A DNA stretch of 64,000 bases, taken from contig CADEEL010000016.1 of assembly GCA_902826335.1 (NCBI GenBank), forward strand, positions 3,244 through 67,243. The letters are read 5' to 3'. Of the stretch, positions 1 through 9,009 are shown piece after piece (positions within the stretch are counted from its first letter, which is position 1; the number at the start of each line of letters is the position of its first letter). The notes under the pieces were generated by a model. That model was not told the DNA's origin. It saw nothing but the letters and a program-made list of their open reading frames with translations, and searched no databases. The DNA comes from an uncultured Alphaproteobacteria bacterium (lineage in GTDB: Bacteria > Pseudomonadota > Alphaproteobacteria > Caulobacterales > Aquidulcibacteraceae). The translations under genes were made by a program, and so were the position numbers.

Positions 1-382
1 GCGCCTCCTCAAAAGCGCGGACGGCGTGATCGGCGCGGCCTTGCGCCGCCTCCAAACGGCCGAGATAGATCATGGGGCGCGCATCCGTAGGATTGCGCCG
101 TGCGGCGTCGGACAACACCGCGATCGTTTCCTCGGGCGTGAATGTCATCGGGTCGCGCGAGGCGAGCTCTTGCAAGCGCGTTTCATAAGATGCGCCGGGA
201 AGATCCGGCCGACCGATCGCCATATAGGCCGCGATGATGGCGAGGCCGGCGCCCGCAGCCACGACGAGCGGTGTTCTTCGATGGCGATCGCCCCCCGCCT
301 GAACATAGGCGTGCGTCGGCCACCAAAGGGCGGCGCTGAGTACAAGGGCGGCAAGCGCGAACAACGCCATGTCGGCGATCAT
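1..382 (-). CDS. CcmI/CycH-like cytochrome c biogenesis protein, 3' part cut by window edge
   Basis: The reading frame is open from an ATG at 382 to the window edge, so 127 N-terminal residues are visible. Two membrane segments (about residues 5-21 and 39-56) are followed by the short linker motif LPGASYETRLQEL and the start of a TPR-like helix pair (about 100-127, YLGRLEAAQGRADHA). This is the architecture of CcmI/CycH, the apocytochrome c chaperone of the System I haem lyase complex: a two-TM N-terminus and a periplasmic TPR tail. It lies 45 bp downstream of the sensor kinase gene, in the same direction. The C-terminal TPR domain is outside the window, so the assignment rests on architecture and the linker. 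Confidence 0.7.
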   Translation of the reverse strand, partial: MIADMALFALAALVLSAALWWPTHAYVQAGGDRHRRTPLVVAAGAGLAIIAAYMAIGRPDLPGASYETRLQELASRDPMTFTPEETIAVLSDAARRNPTDARPMIYLGRLEAAQGRADHAVRAFEEA

Positions 383-427
383 GACCCGGGCCTTAACGGT
401 TCCGCGCCGCAATCACAATCGCACGTA

Positions 428-1885
428 TCAATCTGTGGCAGGCAGCCGCAGGCGCGCTTTGAGACCGCCAAGCGCGCTGCGTTCAAATATCAGCTCGCCG
501 GCATAGAGCTCGACCGCTTCCTTGAGAATGGAGAGGCCGAGACCTTGCCCGGGCGCAGCCTCGTCCAACCGCGCGCCGCGCTCCATGACGACCGCGATCT
601 CCTGATCGTTCAGCCCCGCGCCGTCATCCTCAACAGAAATCTCAAAAAGGCCGCCGGGCGCCGGCGGCGGCTCAACCGTAATCAGCACGCGGCTCTCGCC
701 ATATTTGCACGCATTGTCGATCAAATTGGCGGCCATTTCGAGCAAGTCCTCGCGCTCACCACGAAAGGTGACCTCCGTGGGGGCGGTCAGTTCAATGTCG
801 AGCGCTTTGTCATGCTCGAATTTCTGCTCCATCATGAAAACGAGATCTTCAAGATTCTGGCGCACCGGCGTCCTATAACCCAACGCGCCGGCCTCCACCC
901 CAGCCCTTGCTTCGGCTCGCGCCGCCACGCGCGCGCGGCGCAGTTGACGTTCGACAAAACTATCCATCTCGGCGACGCTTGATCTGAGAAGCGCCGGATC
1001 GATGGCGCCATCGCCCGCCGCGTTCCGAAGCACGGCGATGGGCGTTTTCAGCGCATGGGCGAGGTTGCCGACATGGCGCCGCGCACGTTCGACAACTTCC
1101 CGATTGTGCTGGAGCAGCGCATTCAATTCATTCGCCAGCGGCGTCAACTCGGCGGCGTACTCGCCCTCCAGGCGCTCTGCCTGCCCTTTCCGAACGGCGG
1201 CGACATCTCTGCTGAGTTTGCGAATGGGCGATAAGCCGAAGTGAAGCTGCAGCAGCGTGACGCCCGCCACCAGAATGGCGCACAATGCGACAAAAGACGC
1301 GAATGCTTGTGTCGCATTGCCTGTCACGCCGCTCAGCGTCTGGCGCGGCGCGAGCGCCGCGATGAATAGGTAGCGCGCTTCAAGCCCTTGAAAGGTGACG
1401 ACCCTGCCTGCGACGCGCACCGGCCAGCCGTCCGGGCCCCGATCCAACGTCACATAGCGCAGAACGGAGCGGCCTTCCGAGTCCGACTCGGACAGCCTGC
1501 TTATGTGAGCCTCACTCAAGTTCAAAACGACGTCAGCGAGGGACTCAGATTTCTCGAGAACGGAAAATTCGCCGTCGATGCGTGCGATCTCGAAATAATA
1601 TCCGCTGCCAAGCTGCGAAAATCGAGAATCATAGGGCGCATGGACGAGCCGAATTTCTCCGTCCGCCGCAGGCTCAACCACCTGCAGAACATCATCGATC
1701 ATGTTCGACAATTGCGGCGCGACCAGGAGGTCCATCAGCCGATCGTTGAACCGCGTCGCCGCGCTCAGCGCGACCATAACCAAAATAAGAGTAGAAACGA
1801 TCGCGATCGCGGCGACCCGCGCGGCCATAGAAAGGCGGAGGCGCCGTGCGAGTTCTCCAAAAAACGACGCCGCACGCGACATCAT
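428..1885 (-). CDS. Sensor histidine kinase, PhoQ/FeuQ type
   Basis: A 485-residue inner-membrane histidine kinase. TM1 is at about 22-42, a periplasmic sensor region runs from about 43 to 192, TM2 is at about 193-216, and a HAMP-like linker leads to the phospho-acceptor His277 in the H-box (AHALKTP). The ATP-binding domain shows an N-box (NLIDNACKYG) and G-boxes (EDDGAGL, GQGLGLSI). ALKTP instead of ELRTP is typical of the PhoQ/FeuQ branch. The start overlaps the response regulator stop (ATGA at 1882-1885), so the two are translationally coupled. The ligand is unknown. The PepSY gene upstream suggests a periplasmic modulator (inference). Confidence 0.92.
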   Translation of the reverse strand: MMSRAASFFGELARRLRLSMAARVAAIAIVSTLILVMVALSAATRFNDRLMDLLVAPQLSNMIDDVLQVVEPAADGEIRLVHAPYDSRFSQLGSGYYFEIARIDGEFSVLEKSESLADVVLNLSEAHISRLSESDSEGRSVLRYVTLDRGPDGWPVRVAGRVVTFQGLEARYLFIAALAPRQTLSGVTGNATQAFASFVALCAILVAGVTLLQLHFGLSPIRKLSRDVAAVRKGQAERLEGEYAAELTPLANELNALLQHNREVVERARRHVGNLAHALKTPIAVLRNAAGDGAIDPALLRSSVAEMDSFVERQLRRARVAARAEARAGVEAGALGYRTPVRQNLEDLVFMMEQKFEHDKALDIELTAPTEVTFRGEREDLLEMAANLIDNACKYGESRVLITVEPPPAPGGLFEISVEDDGAGLNDQEIAVVMERGARLDEAAPGQGLGLSILKEAVELYAGELIFERSALGGLKARLRLPATD

Positions 1886-2553
1886 TTGTTTTCGGCGGGA
1901 TCGACCAAACGGTAACCGAGGCCCTTTTCCGTGACGATGCGATCGATGCCGATTTTGCGCCGCAAGATCCCGATGAAGACCTCGATAGTGTTCGAATCGC
2001 GCTCATGATCCTGCGCGTAGATTTTCTCGATGAGCTCGGATCGCGAAACAATGCGCCCGCGATGATGCATGAGATAATCCAGGACCTTGTATTGATAGGC
2101 CGTCAGCTTGATCGGCTGGCCGTTTACACTCACTTGCCCCGTCGCGGTGTTGAGCTGAAGATCGCCGCATTGAAGGACCGCCGATGCATGATCGGTCGTA
2201 CGGCGCACATTCGCGCGCACACGGGCCAACAGCTCCGCCATATGAAACGGCTTTGTGACATAGTCGTTGGCGCCCAGGTCGAGGCCTTCAACCTTCTCGC
2301 TCCAGCGGTCGCGCGCCGATAGGATGAGCACAGGCGTCGAGACGCCTTGAGCGCGCCAAGCCTTGAGGACGGTTAGGCCGTCGACCTTGGGCAAGCCGAG
2401 ATCGAGAATGGCCAGATCATAGGGCTCGGTCTCACCCATAAACTGGCCATCCTCACCATTGTCCGCGGGATCGACGGTGTAGCCGGCGTCAGTCAGCGCC
2501 GTGGTGAGCTGCTCGCGCAAATTCCGATCGTCTTCGACCACCAAGACCCGCAT
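1882..2553 (-). CDS. OmpR/PhoP-family response regulator
   Basis: A 223-residue two-domain response regulator. The receiver domain (1-115) has the acidic pair Asp8/Asp9, phospho-acceptor Asp51 (ILDLGLPKVDG) and Lys101 (YVTKPF). The C-terminal winged helix carries the usual recognition region ending in KGLGYRLVDP. It is the cognate partner of the kinase that overlaps its stop by 4 bp. The order PepSY, regulator, kinase matches FeuP/FeuQ-like and PhoP/PhoQ-like operons of alphaproteobacteria. Which of these it functionally equals cannot be decided from sequence. Confidence 0.93.
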   Translation of the reverse strand: MRVLVVEDDRNLREQLTTALTDAGYTVDPADNGEDGQFMGETEPYDLAILDLGLPKVDGLTVLKAWRAQGVSTPVLILSARDRWSEKVEGLDLGANDYVTKPFHMAELLARVRANVRRTTDHASAVLQCGDLQLNTATGQVSVNGQPIKLTAYQYKVLDYLMHHRGRIVSRSELIEKIYAQDHERDSNTIEVFIGILRRKIGIDRIVTEKGLGYRLVDPAENK

Positions 2554-2570
2554 CGTCCCTCAATCTCCGT

Positions 2571-2870
2571 TCAGCCGATGACGCGCCCACTTTGCGCATC
2601 GACCAGAACATCCATAACGACGCCGTCGACCCGCCGCCACCGGACATGGTAAACTGGCCGTCCGCCATCATTGCTGAGATAGGGAACCCCGATCGGCGCA
2701 CCAGGACCAAGCTGATCGCGCACGGCCGCAATCACCGCCCGCACCGGCAAGACGCCGCCATGCTGGACCAACGTCCACGCTTGCGTCGCAGCCTCCTGCG
2801 CCGCGGCCGGGAGGGCCGGGGCGGTCACGGCCAGCGCGATGGTGGCGAAAAGGAGGGAACGGGCCTTCAT
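2571..2870 (-). CDS. Secreted PepSY-domain protein
   Basis: A 99-residue exported protein. The start is set at the ATG at 2870, because the residues from there form a clean signal peptide (MKARSLLFATIALA, then an Ala-rich cleavage zone ending AAAQ). The longer in-frame extension looks like noise. The mature part is a single PepSY fold, ending in a beta hairpin (MDVLVDAQSGRVIG). It is the first gene of the two-component operon, 17 bp before the regulator start. In Sinorhizobium a small periplasmic protein, FeuN, restrains the FeuQ kinase, and this protein could play the same role (inference from position and size). Confidence 0.8.
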   Translation of the reverse strand: MKARSLLFATIALAVTAPALPAAAQEAATQAWTLVQHGGVLPVRAVIAAVRDQLGPGAPIGVPYLSNDGGRPVYHVRWRRVDGVVMDVLVDAQSGRVIG

Positions 2871-2926
2871 GGCGGCTCTTCTACAAAGGCTGCTCTGAAT
2901 GCGCCCTGAACGGGAAGCGCGCCACG

Positions 2927-3829
2927 CTATTCCCCTGGACGCGCTGGGCGCGTCGCGCGTGCGCCCCATTTCTTAACGAATTTCGCCAGCTCGTCGTCGC
3001 CGCCTTCGGGCAAAGTGACAAGCAAGCGAACGATCTGGTCGCCCTGCCCGCCAACGCCCTTTCCTTTCAGGCGCAACATCATGCCGGAATTGGCGTTTTG
3101 CGGAATGCTGAGCGCCACCGGGCCGGTGATTGTCGGCGCCTGGATACGGGCGCCCTCGACTGCTTCGGCCAGGGAGATCGGTAAATCGAGGCGGATGTCT
3201 TGCCCCTCGCGGCGAAAATGCGGGTGCGGGCGCACGGTCAGCTCCACCAGCGCGTCGCCGGGCGGGCCGCCCTGCACGCCCGGCGCACCCTGGGATTTGA
3301 GCCGCAGCACACGGCCGCTCTCGACGCCCGGCGGAATCGCCACATCGATGGTGCGGGAATCGTCCAGCTGGATGCGCCGCCGCGCGCCGTTCACCGAATC
3401 GATGAAATCGATCTCGAGCGCATAGCGCATGTCGCGCCCGCGCATCCGTGCAAAGCCACGCCCGCCGCCGCCCGAGCCAAACAGATCAGAGAAAATATCG
3501 CCCAAATCGAAGGCGCCGTCCTGGGGGCCGGCGCCGCCCCGGGGTTGCGGGCGTGAGCGGAACATGGCGCGCTCATTGCCGTCCGCATCGATCTCACCGC
3601 GATCATAACGGCCGCGCGTTTGGGGATCGCTGAGCAGATTGAAGGCCGCCGTCGCGCGTTTGAAGCGCTCTTCGGCGTGCCGATCATTGGGGCGCACGTC
3701 CGGATGCAGCTCCTTGGCGAGCCTGCGATAAGCGCGGCGGACGTCATCCGCGCTCGCGTTACGCTGCAGGCCCAAGGCGGCGTATGGGTCCCAGCTCAAG
3801 CCTTCTCGCCTCCCTCCGGCCCCCTCCAT
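2927..3829 (-). CDS. J-domain co-chaperone, CbpA/type II DnaJ-like
   Basis: About 300 residues. An N-terminal J domain carries the HPD triad (residues 42-44 from the ATG at 3829). A Gly/Phe-rich linker (FSDLFGSGGGG) follows, then the two-barrel DnaJ C-terminal substrate-binding domain. No CXXCXGXG zinc finger is present, so it is CbpA-like and not DnaJ itself. It would stimulate DnaK ATPase. The start is uncertain: an ATG at 3829, a longer frame from 3853, or a TTG at 3799 just behind a purine-rich stretch and directly before the J domain. The GTA baseplate gene ends 25 bp upstream on the same strand, so read-through from the GTA operon is possible. Confidence 0.88.
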   Translation of the reverse strand: MEGAGGRREGLSWDPYAALGLQRNASADDVRRAYRRLAKELHPDVRPNDRHAEERFKRATAAFNLLSDPQTRGRYDRGEIDADGNERAMFRSRPQPRGGAGPQDGAFDLGDIFSDLFGSGGGGRGFARMRGRDMRYALEIDFIDSVNGARRRIQLDDSRTIDVAIPPGVESGRVLRLKSQGAPGVQGGPPGDALVELTVRPHPHFRREGQDIRLDLPISLAEAVEGARIQAPTITGPVALSIPQNANSGMMLRLKGKGVGGQGDQIVRLLVTLPEGGDDELAKFVKKWGARATRPARPGE

Positions 3830-3854
3830 TAGGCGCGCCGGGGCCGGGCGCAAG

Positions 3855-6800
3855 CTAGAAGGTGAAGGATCGCGCCGCGAGTCTTCCCGTCAGCCCCGCA
3901 TCGTTGAGCTGCCCGACTCGGATGGTGAGGGACGATTGCGGGGCGCCGAAATCCGTTGTTTGGGCCGCCGCCGTGTACAAATAGGCGGGTGTGCTCACCT
4001 CCACCGTCCGCGCAACGCTCGCCCCGTTCATCACTTCAAGCCGGTAGCGCTCGGCCGCGGCGCCCAGCGGCGGCTCGCCCGCTCCCCAGGAATCGCCGCC
4101 GGCCGGCGCGGCGCGTACCCAGCTCAACGCGATATCGCCCGCGGCGTCGCGCCGTGCGCGTATGTGAACGGGCGCGAACAGGCGCGCGGCCAGCGGCGCA
4201 AATGCGCGCGTGATCGTCGTGGCGCGCGCGTCCGAGACAGCAGCTCCGAAGGGCGGCGCGACCAAGGTGAGCGGCTCGCCGAATTCGTGATCGAACATGT
4301 CCAGCCGCGTCAAGCGCTCGTCGAGCTTAACAATTCTAGCGCCCACAGGAATGGGCGCGCCGATGCGATCGCCGGTATCGGCCAGCCCACGCAAAAATCC
4401 TGACACCTCATATTCATCGACGCCGACCAGGGTGATGTTGCGCGCTTGGAGAACTTCCCACCCGTCGCCCGATTCCACAGCGAAGAGATTGGCCCCGTTG
4501 AGCAGCGCGGCCTTGCTGACGCTTGAGACTTCGCCGCTCAGTCTGACGCGAACTGTGTTTCCATCGTCCCACCGCCCAACAGGGCCCGGCCACAACGCCC
4601 ATAGCAATTCGCCGATCAACGCCGGTTGGGCTGCCTCCCCGCGCACACGCGCCGCCTCAGGCGCCGCGCCCGCATAAATCTGATGCGGACCTGACCACGG
4701 CTCGGCGAACACCGCCGCAAGGGGACGGCGATCTGCTTCAGCGCCCGGCAGGGGCGGCAAGTCGAGCGCGATCAAATCGGGGCTTGGAGGTGAGGCCGGA
4801 ATCGGCGGCGGGGCTGCGCTTCCCGTATGCAGCGGCGCTTCGATCGCATCGAGCGCACGACGAAGCGAGAGCTTCCGCGCCTCCGCATCCTCTATCCTAA
4901 GCACTTCGTAAGATGCGTCGCCAAGCGCGATGACGTCACCCACTTCGAGCGCGGCCAAATTGTGGGGCACGATGATCTCAGCCGTGTCTACGCCGGCGCG
5001 CGCGTGTGCAAGGGCGCGCTTCGCCAGCACTTCCGCCTGTTGCGCATCGAGCGCCAAGGCGGCCTCTAGCGTTGCGACGCCGCCTTGCGCCGCATCACGA
5101 CGCCGCGCCGAAACCGCGCCGACGCGGTAATCATGCTCCGCATCAAGATAAAGCACACGCGCCTCAATGGGCGTTTCGGCCGCATCGCCGCGCATCCGAT
5201 ATGGGGCGCTTGCGCCGGGCGCGACAAAGTCCGCTTCGTTCACCGTCAAACTGGGCGCGGCCGCGCGGTGCGTAAATATTATCTCTCCGCCGCGTTCAAC
5301 GGCGATGAAATCATAGGCGAGCATCAGCGGCTCCAGCGCCGCGCGCGCCGACGATGGCGCGTCCACGACATATCCCGCCACGGCGCCCGACAAGTCGCTC
5401 ACATCCACGTCCGATACGCCGGCCCTGAGACATAGATCAGCCGCCACATGGCCCAGCTCGGACAGCCCCGCCCGTCCGCTCAGCCAATGTCCAAGTCGCC
5501 ACGATGGCGCATCGGACCACACATCAACCCGCGCTGGAAAGGCCGGATGCGGCCGCGCATCCCAACACCACAGGAAGACGCCTTCAGGATCGAGCATTGG
5601 ATCGCCATTCCAATGGCGCAAATAGGCTTCGAGAACGCGCCGTTGAATGAGATCGTCGCGCGCGCCGCTGGAATAGGGCGGCGCGCCGCTCTCGGCGCTC
5701 TTGGGATCGAGGAATAGATTTGGCGCGTTGGCGCCTTTATCGATCGCCGGACAACCCAGCTCCGCAAACCAAATCGGCTTCGATTCGGGCGTCCACGCCG
5801 TCGGCGATGGGCTCTCGACGCCGCCCGGCCGATTGAAGTGCGCATTGCTCCACCAGGCGCGCAAATCCTTGGGCCTGAACACCCAAGGCTTGCCATAGGC
5901 GCCATCGGCAATCACTGTTCGCGTCTGCGCGTCGCGATCGGCCTTCGAAGCATAATACCAATCGAAATTCTCGCCCGCCTCGATGCGCCCATCCAGATAA
6001 TCCGCATCGTGAATGCTTGCCGCCAATTGGGCGTCGGCATGACTTGCGCCGTCCCGCCAATCCGTCAGCGGCGCCCACCAATCGATGCCGACCGCGTCAA
6101 TATTGGAATCGGCCCACAAGGGATCGAGGTGGAAGTGCACATCGCCCGATCCGTCCGCCGGCTGATGGCCGAAATATTCCGACCAATCCGCCGCGTAGGT
6201 AAGTTTCGTTACGCCGCCAACCACGCCGCGCACATCGGCGGCGAGCGTCCTTAGCGCACCGACGGCCGGATAGGTTGAAGCGCTGCTGCGCGCACGCGTC
6301 AGACCGCGCAGCTCCGAGCCGAGGATGAAGGCGTCGACGCCGCCCGCAGCGGCGGCGAGTTTTGCATAATGCAGAATGAATCGTCGAAACGACCACTCCG
6401 TCGGCCCAGAATAGGAAACACCCGTTGGGCTCGTGGCGAAATCAGAAGGCGCCGCGGCGCCGAAAAACGCAGCGATCTGAGCCGTTGCGGCTCCGGTTTT
6501 GTCGGGCGTGCCCGCTTGCCCCGGCGCGGGATGAAGTGTGATGCGCCCGCGCCATGGATACGCTGCTTGCTCGCCGGCGCCATAGGGATCGGGCAGCGCG
6601 TTCCCGCCCGGCACATCCATAAGAATAAAGGGATAGAGCCCGACCTTGTAGCCGCGCGCCTTAAGGCTCTGGATCGCGGCGATGACGGTCTCGTCCGCCG
6701 GGGTCCCGCCAAAAGCAGGGCCGCCATCATATTGGCTGACGACGTGCGCGTCGGCGCGCGCGACGCCATTGACATGCCAAGTTATGGGCGCCGTCGACTT

Positions 6801-7700
6801 GTCGGCGATTTCAACGCCCGGTTTGATCTCGCACGCGCCGCACCGCAGATCAGTTCCGAACCAACTGACGACGAGCAGGACGCTCTCACACGCCGGCAAA
6901 TCCGCCTTGAGTTGATCAAGCGCGACCTCAAGATTTGCGCGCTCGACTTCCTGATGGACATTTTCCGGCGTCTCTACACCAGGCCGAATGAGCCGGCGCA
7001 CGGGCGTGGTGGCGTAGACGAACTCGCCAGACCCGGGAATGAGACACACGCCGCGCGCCATGGTTTCGAGGCGCGCGTCCTCCGAGGGCGCTTGGCGCAC
7101 AACTTCAAACGACAATTGCGGCAGCACGTTGCCAAAGCGCTCGAGCGGCAGATCCTCAAACACCACATAAGCGAGCCCGCGATAGGCGGGCGCGTTCTCG
7201 CCTTCAACGGCTTCGATCAGTGGATCGGGCGCCTGCGCCTCGCCGCCCGAGTGCAAACGCCACGCGACGCCGCTCATATCCAACGGCTCACCATTCGCCC
7301 ATACACGCCCAATGCGCGCGACTTCGCCTTCGCAAAGCCCCACCGCGAATGAGAGCGTGTAGGAATAGTTCTTTGCTTTGACGCGCGGCCCGCCCTTTCC
7401 GCCAGATGTTTGGACCGAAACATGCTCCTTGAATCGGGCGGCCCAGATCACCTGCCCGGCGATGCGCACACGGCCGTAAACGGTTGGGATCGACGCGCCC
7501 TCGGTCGAGCCCTGAATGTGAAGATCTGTGAGGCGCGGCCCTTCCACGCGGCGTGTCGCGCCAAAGATCGCGTTGTCAATGCTTCCGCCAATCGCGGAGC
7601 CAAGCGCGCGGCCCAATTGCGCACCCAGCGCGCGCAGCGCGGTTGGAAAAACGCGCGCGCCCAGGGCCTGGCCGACGGATGTGAGGATCAGCTGGGCCAC
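3855..7700 (-). CDS. GTA baseplate megatron protein (gp15), TIM-barrel host-specificity protein
   Basis: 1281 residues, the largest GTA protein, forming the baseplate and tail fibre hub that contacts the recipient. The start is taken as a GTG at 7700, because the product then begins VAQLILTSVGQALG like GTA gp15 proteins; the frame extends further upstream but only inside the NlpC gene. It starts with a short hydrophobic/Gly-rich region. A TIM-barrel-like domain follows at about 425-720 (motifs FRRFILHYAKLAAA and WFAELGCPAIDKG), then a phage tail domain and a C-terminal beta-rich region. It overlaps the end of the peptidase gene by 13 bp, which implies coupled translation. It is the last gene of the cluster. 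Confidence 0.93.
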   Translation of the reverse strand: MAQLILTSVGQALGARVFPTALRALGAQLGRALGSAIGGSIDNAIFGATRRVEGPRLTDLHIQGSTEGASIPTVYGRVRIAGQVIWAARFKEHVSVQTSGGKGGPRVKAKNYSYTLSFAVGLCEGEVARIGRVWANGEPLDMSGVAWRLHSGGEAQAPDPLIEAVEGENAPAYRGLAYVVFEDLPLERFGNVLPQLSFEVVRQAPSEDARLETMARGVCLIPGSGEFVYATTPVRRLIRPGVETPENVHQEVERANLEVALDQLKADLPACESVLLVVSWFGTDLRCGACEIKPGVEIADKSTAPITWHVNGVARADAHVVSQYDGGPAFGGTPADETVIAAIQSLKARGYKVGLYPFILMDVPGGNALPDPYGAGEQAAYPWRGRITLHPAPGQAGTPDKTGAATAQIAAFFGAAAPSDFATSPTGVSYSGPTEWSFRRFILHYAKLAAAAGGVDAFILGSELRGLTRARSSASTYPAVGALRTLAADVRGVVGGVTKLTYAADWSEYFGHQPADGSGDVHFHLDPLWADSNIDAVGIDWWAPLTDWRDGASHADAQLAASIHDADYLDGRIEAGENFDWYYASKADRDAQTRTVIADGAYGKPWVFRPKDLRAWWSNAHFNRPGGVESPSPTAWTPESKPIWFAELGCPAIDKGANAPNLFLDPKSAESGAPPYSSGARDDLIQRRVLEAYLRHWNGDPMLDPEGVFLWCWDARPHPAFPARVDVWSDAPSWRLGHWLSGRAGLSELGHVAADLCLRAGVSDVDVSDLSGAVAGYVVDAPSSARAALEPLMLAYDFIAVERGGEIIFTHRAAAPSLTVNEADFVAPGASAPYRMRGDAAETPIEARVLYLDAEHDYRVGAVSARRRDAAQGGVATLEAALALDAQQAEVLAKRALAHARAGVDTAEIIVPHNLAALEVGDVIALGDASYEVLRIEDAEARKLSLRRALDAIEAPLHTGSAAPPPIPASPPSPDLIALDLPPLPGAEADRRPLAAVFAEPWSGPHQIYAGAAPEAARVRGEAAQPALIGELLWALWPGPVGRWDDGNTVRVRLSGEVSSVSKAALLNGANLFAVESGDGWEVLQARNITLVGVDEYEVSGFLRGLADTGDRIGAPIPVGARIVKLDERLTRLDMFDHEFGEPLTLVAPPFGAAVSDARATTITRAFAPLAARLFAPVHIRARRDAAGDIALSWVRAAPAGGDSWGAGEPPLGAAAERYRLEVMNGASVARTVEVSTPAYLYTAAAQTTDFGAPQSSLTIRVGQLNDAGLTGRLAARSFTF

Positions 7701-8134
7701 GGCGCCGCTCCAGGAAACGAAAAGACGCCGCCAAGCCGGGCGCGCCACCAGGGCGCAAATCGGCTCGTCACAACCGCGCGCCCCCAATAGGCATGGATGA
7801 GCCGTTCTTCCGTTTCGAGAATGGCGGCATGCTTCATTGGCGAGCCCGCGCTCATGCGAAACAGAAGCACATCGCCCGGCGCCATTTCATGCGCCGCGAC
7901 TTCGCGGAGATGTCGGCGCGCGGCGAGCAGCAGCGTCTCCTCTCCGCACGCTTCGGCCCAATCCGGCGTGTAGGGCGGCGGCGGCTCAGGTTCAGCGCCG
8001 CACACATCGCGCCAGACGCCGCGCACAAGGCCCAGGCAATCGCAACCTACCTGCTTGACCGACGCTTGGTGACGATAGGGCGTGCCGATCCAACCGCGCG
8101 CCGCGGACAGAATTTCACTCCGGGATAGGGCCAT
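7688..8134 (-). CDS. GTA NlpC/P60 tail peptidase (gp14)
   Basis: A 148-residue NlpC/P60-fold cysteine peptidase. The catalytic Cys lies in GCDCLGLVRG and the catalytic His in MKHAAILE. The segment APGDVLLFRM is the usual strand before the His. In GTA particles the gp14 peptidase sits at the tail tip and is thought to open recipient peptidoglycan for DNA entry. It starts 2 bp after DUF2163 ends and overlaps the megatron start. The length is normal for the family. Confidence 0.93.
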   Translation of the reverse strand: MALSRSEILSAARGWIGTPYRHQASVKQVGCDCLGLVRGVWRDVCGAEPEPPPPYTPDWAEACGEETLLLAARRHLREVAAHEMAPGDVLLFRMSAGSPMKHAAILETEERLIHAYWGRAVVTSRFAPWWRARLGGVFSFPGAAPWPS

Positions 8135-8136
8135 GA

Positions 8137-9009
8137 TTAGTTGCGCGAGGCCCCGTCATTCGCGTCCCCGGCTATGGGGCCCGCCTGCAGAGCGTCATTG
8201 CCGGGCATGTGCGGAAAGCCGCGAAAATTGAGAGAGTTCGCAAACTTCGTGCGGCAGGTTTCCAGGCGCTTGTCGCATCCGGCGCTTATGTCAAAGACCG
8301 CGCCAACCTGCAGGCCCGCACTGACGTCAAGGAGTTCAAATGTCGCCAGCGCCCCCGCCTGCCGATGCACGGCTACATCGGCGACGCCGCCAAGCCCCCA
8401 ACTGATACGGCCCTCGCTGAACCAACCATCGGAGAACGCAGCAAGGCCCGTCGCGAAGAATGCACGGGCGGACAAAATCTCACTGACTGCCCCCGCGCCG
8501 TGAAATGAAGGCGCAGCGAGGTTCACGCCGCACCGCCCATCGCCGACATCCGCATCGCAGTAACGAGAAAAGACCCGGCCCCTGGGCGTGTTGAGCGGCG
8601 CCTGAAGCCCGCGCAACTCCGCTTCAAACGCCTGGGCGCCGCGCCGCGCCTCGCCGATTCGACCCGCGAACACGTGATATTTGAGATTTGGCGTTGACCA
8701 ATCCACGCGCCAGACATCGACGCGCGCGCGATCCCACAGCCCACGCGCGAGATCGCCTTCTGTGATGGCGTCTGACGAAAGCGCCGCCGCCGCGCTGGCC
8801 GTGTCCACGGCAAGGTCAGCGCTTTTCTCAATGGCGCCTGCGGTGAAACCGGTGGCTGGTGCGTATTGAACGCCATCAAGTTCAAGTGGGAGGTCGTGAT
8901 CGGTGAACCCGAACACTTCGCCATCCGCCCTTTCAACGCGCCAAACAGTGCAGAGCGTGGTCACGCCGGCTGCGATCCGCGCCGCCAATTCGGTTTGTAG
9001 AACGCGCAT
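8137..9009 (-). CDS. GTA tail hub protein, DUF2163 family (gp13)
   Basis: 290 residues, DUF2163 plus the C-terminal phage_BR0599-like part. Cysteines stand in the C-terminal half (RYCDADVGDGRCGVN and GCDKRLETCRTKF), followed by FANSLNFRGFPHMPG. That pattern is shared with lambda gpL-like hub proteins, which hold an Fe-S cluster through Cys residues. It would connect the tail tube distal end to the megatron. The start ATG shares one base with the preceding stop (TGATG). Confidence 0.92.
   Translation of the reverse strand: MRVLQTELAARIAAGVTTLCTVWRVERADGEVFGFTDHDLPLELDGVQYAPATGFTAGAIEKSADLAVDTASAAAALSSDAITEGDLARGLWDRARVDVWRVDWSTPNLKYHVFAGRIGEARRGAQAFEAELRGLQAPLNTPRGRVFSRYCDADVGDGRCGVNLAAPSFHGAGAVSEILSARAFFATGLAAFSDGWFSEGRISWGLGGVADVAVHRQAGALATFELLDVSAGLQVGAVFDISAGCDKRLETCRTKFANSLNFRGFPHMPGNDALQAGPIAGDANDGASRN

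Noticed and set aside
6369..7352. 327-residue plus-strand frame inside the megatron gene
   Set aside because: Antisense shadow; no recognisable motif and no ribosome site.
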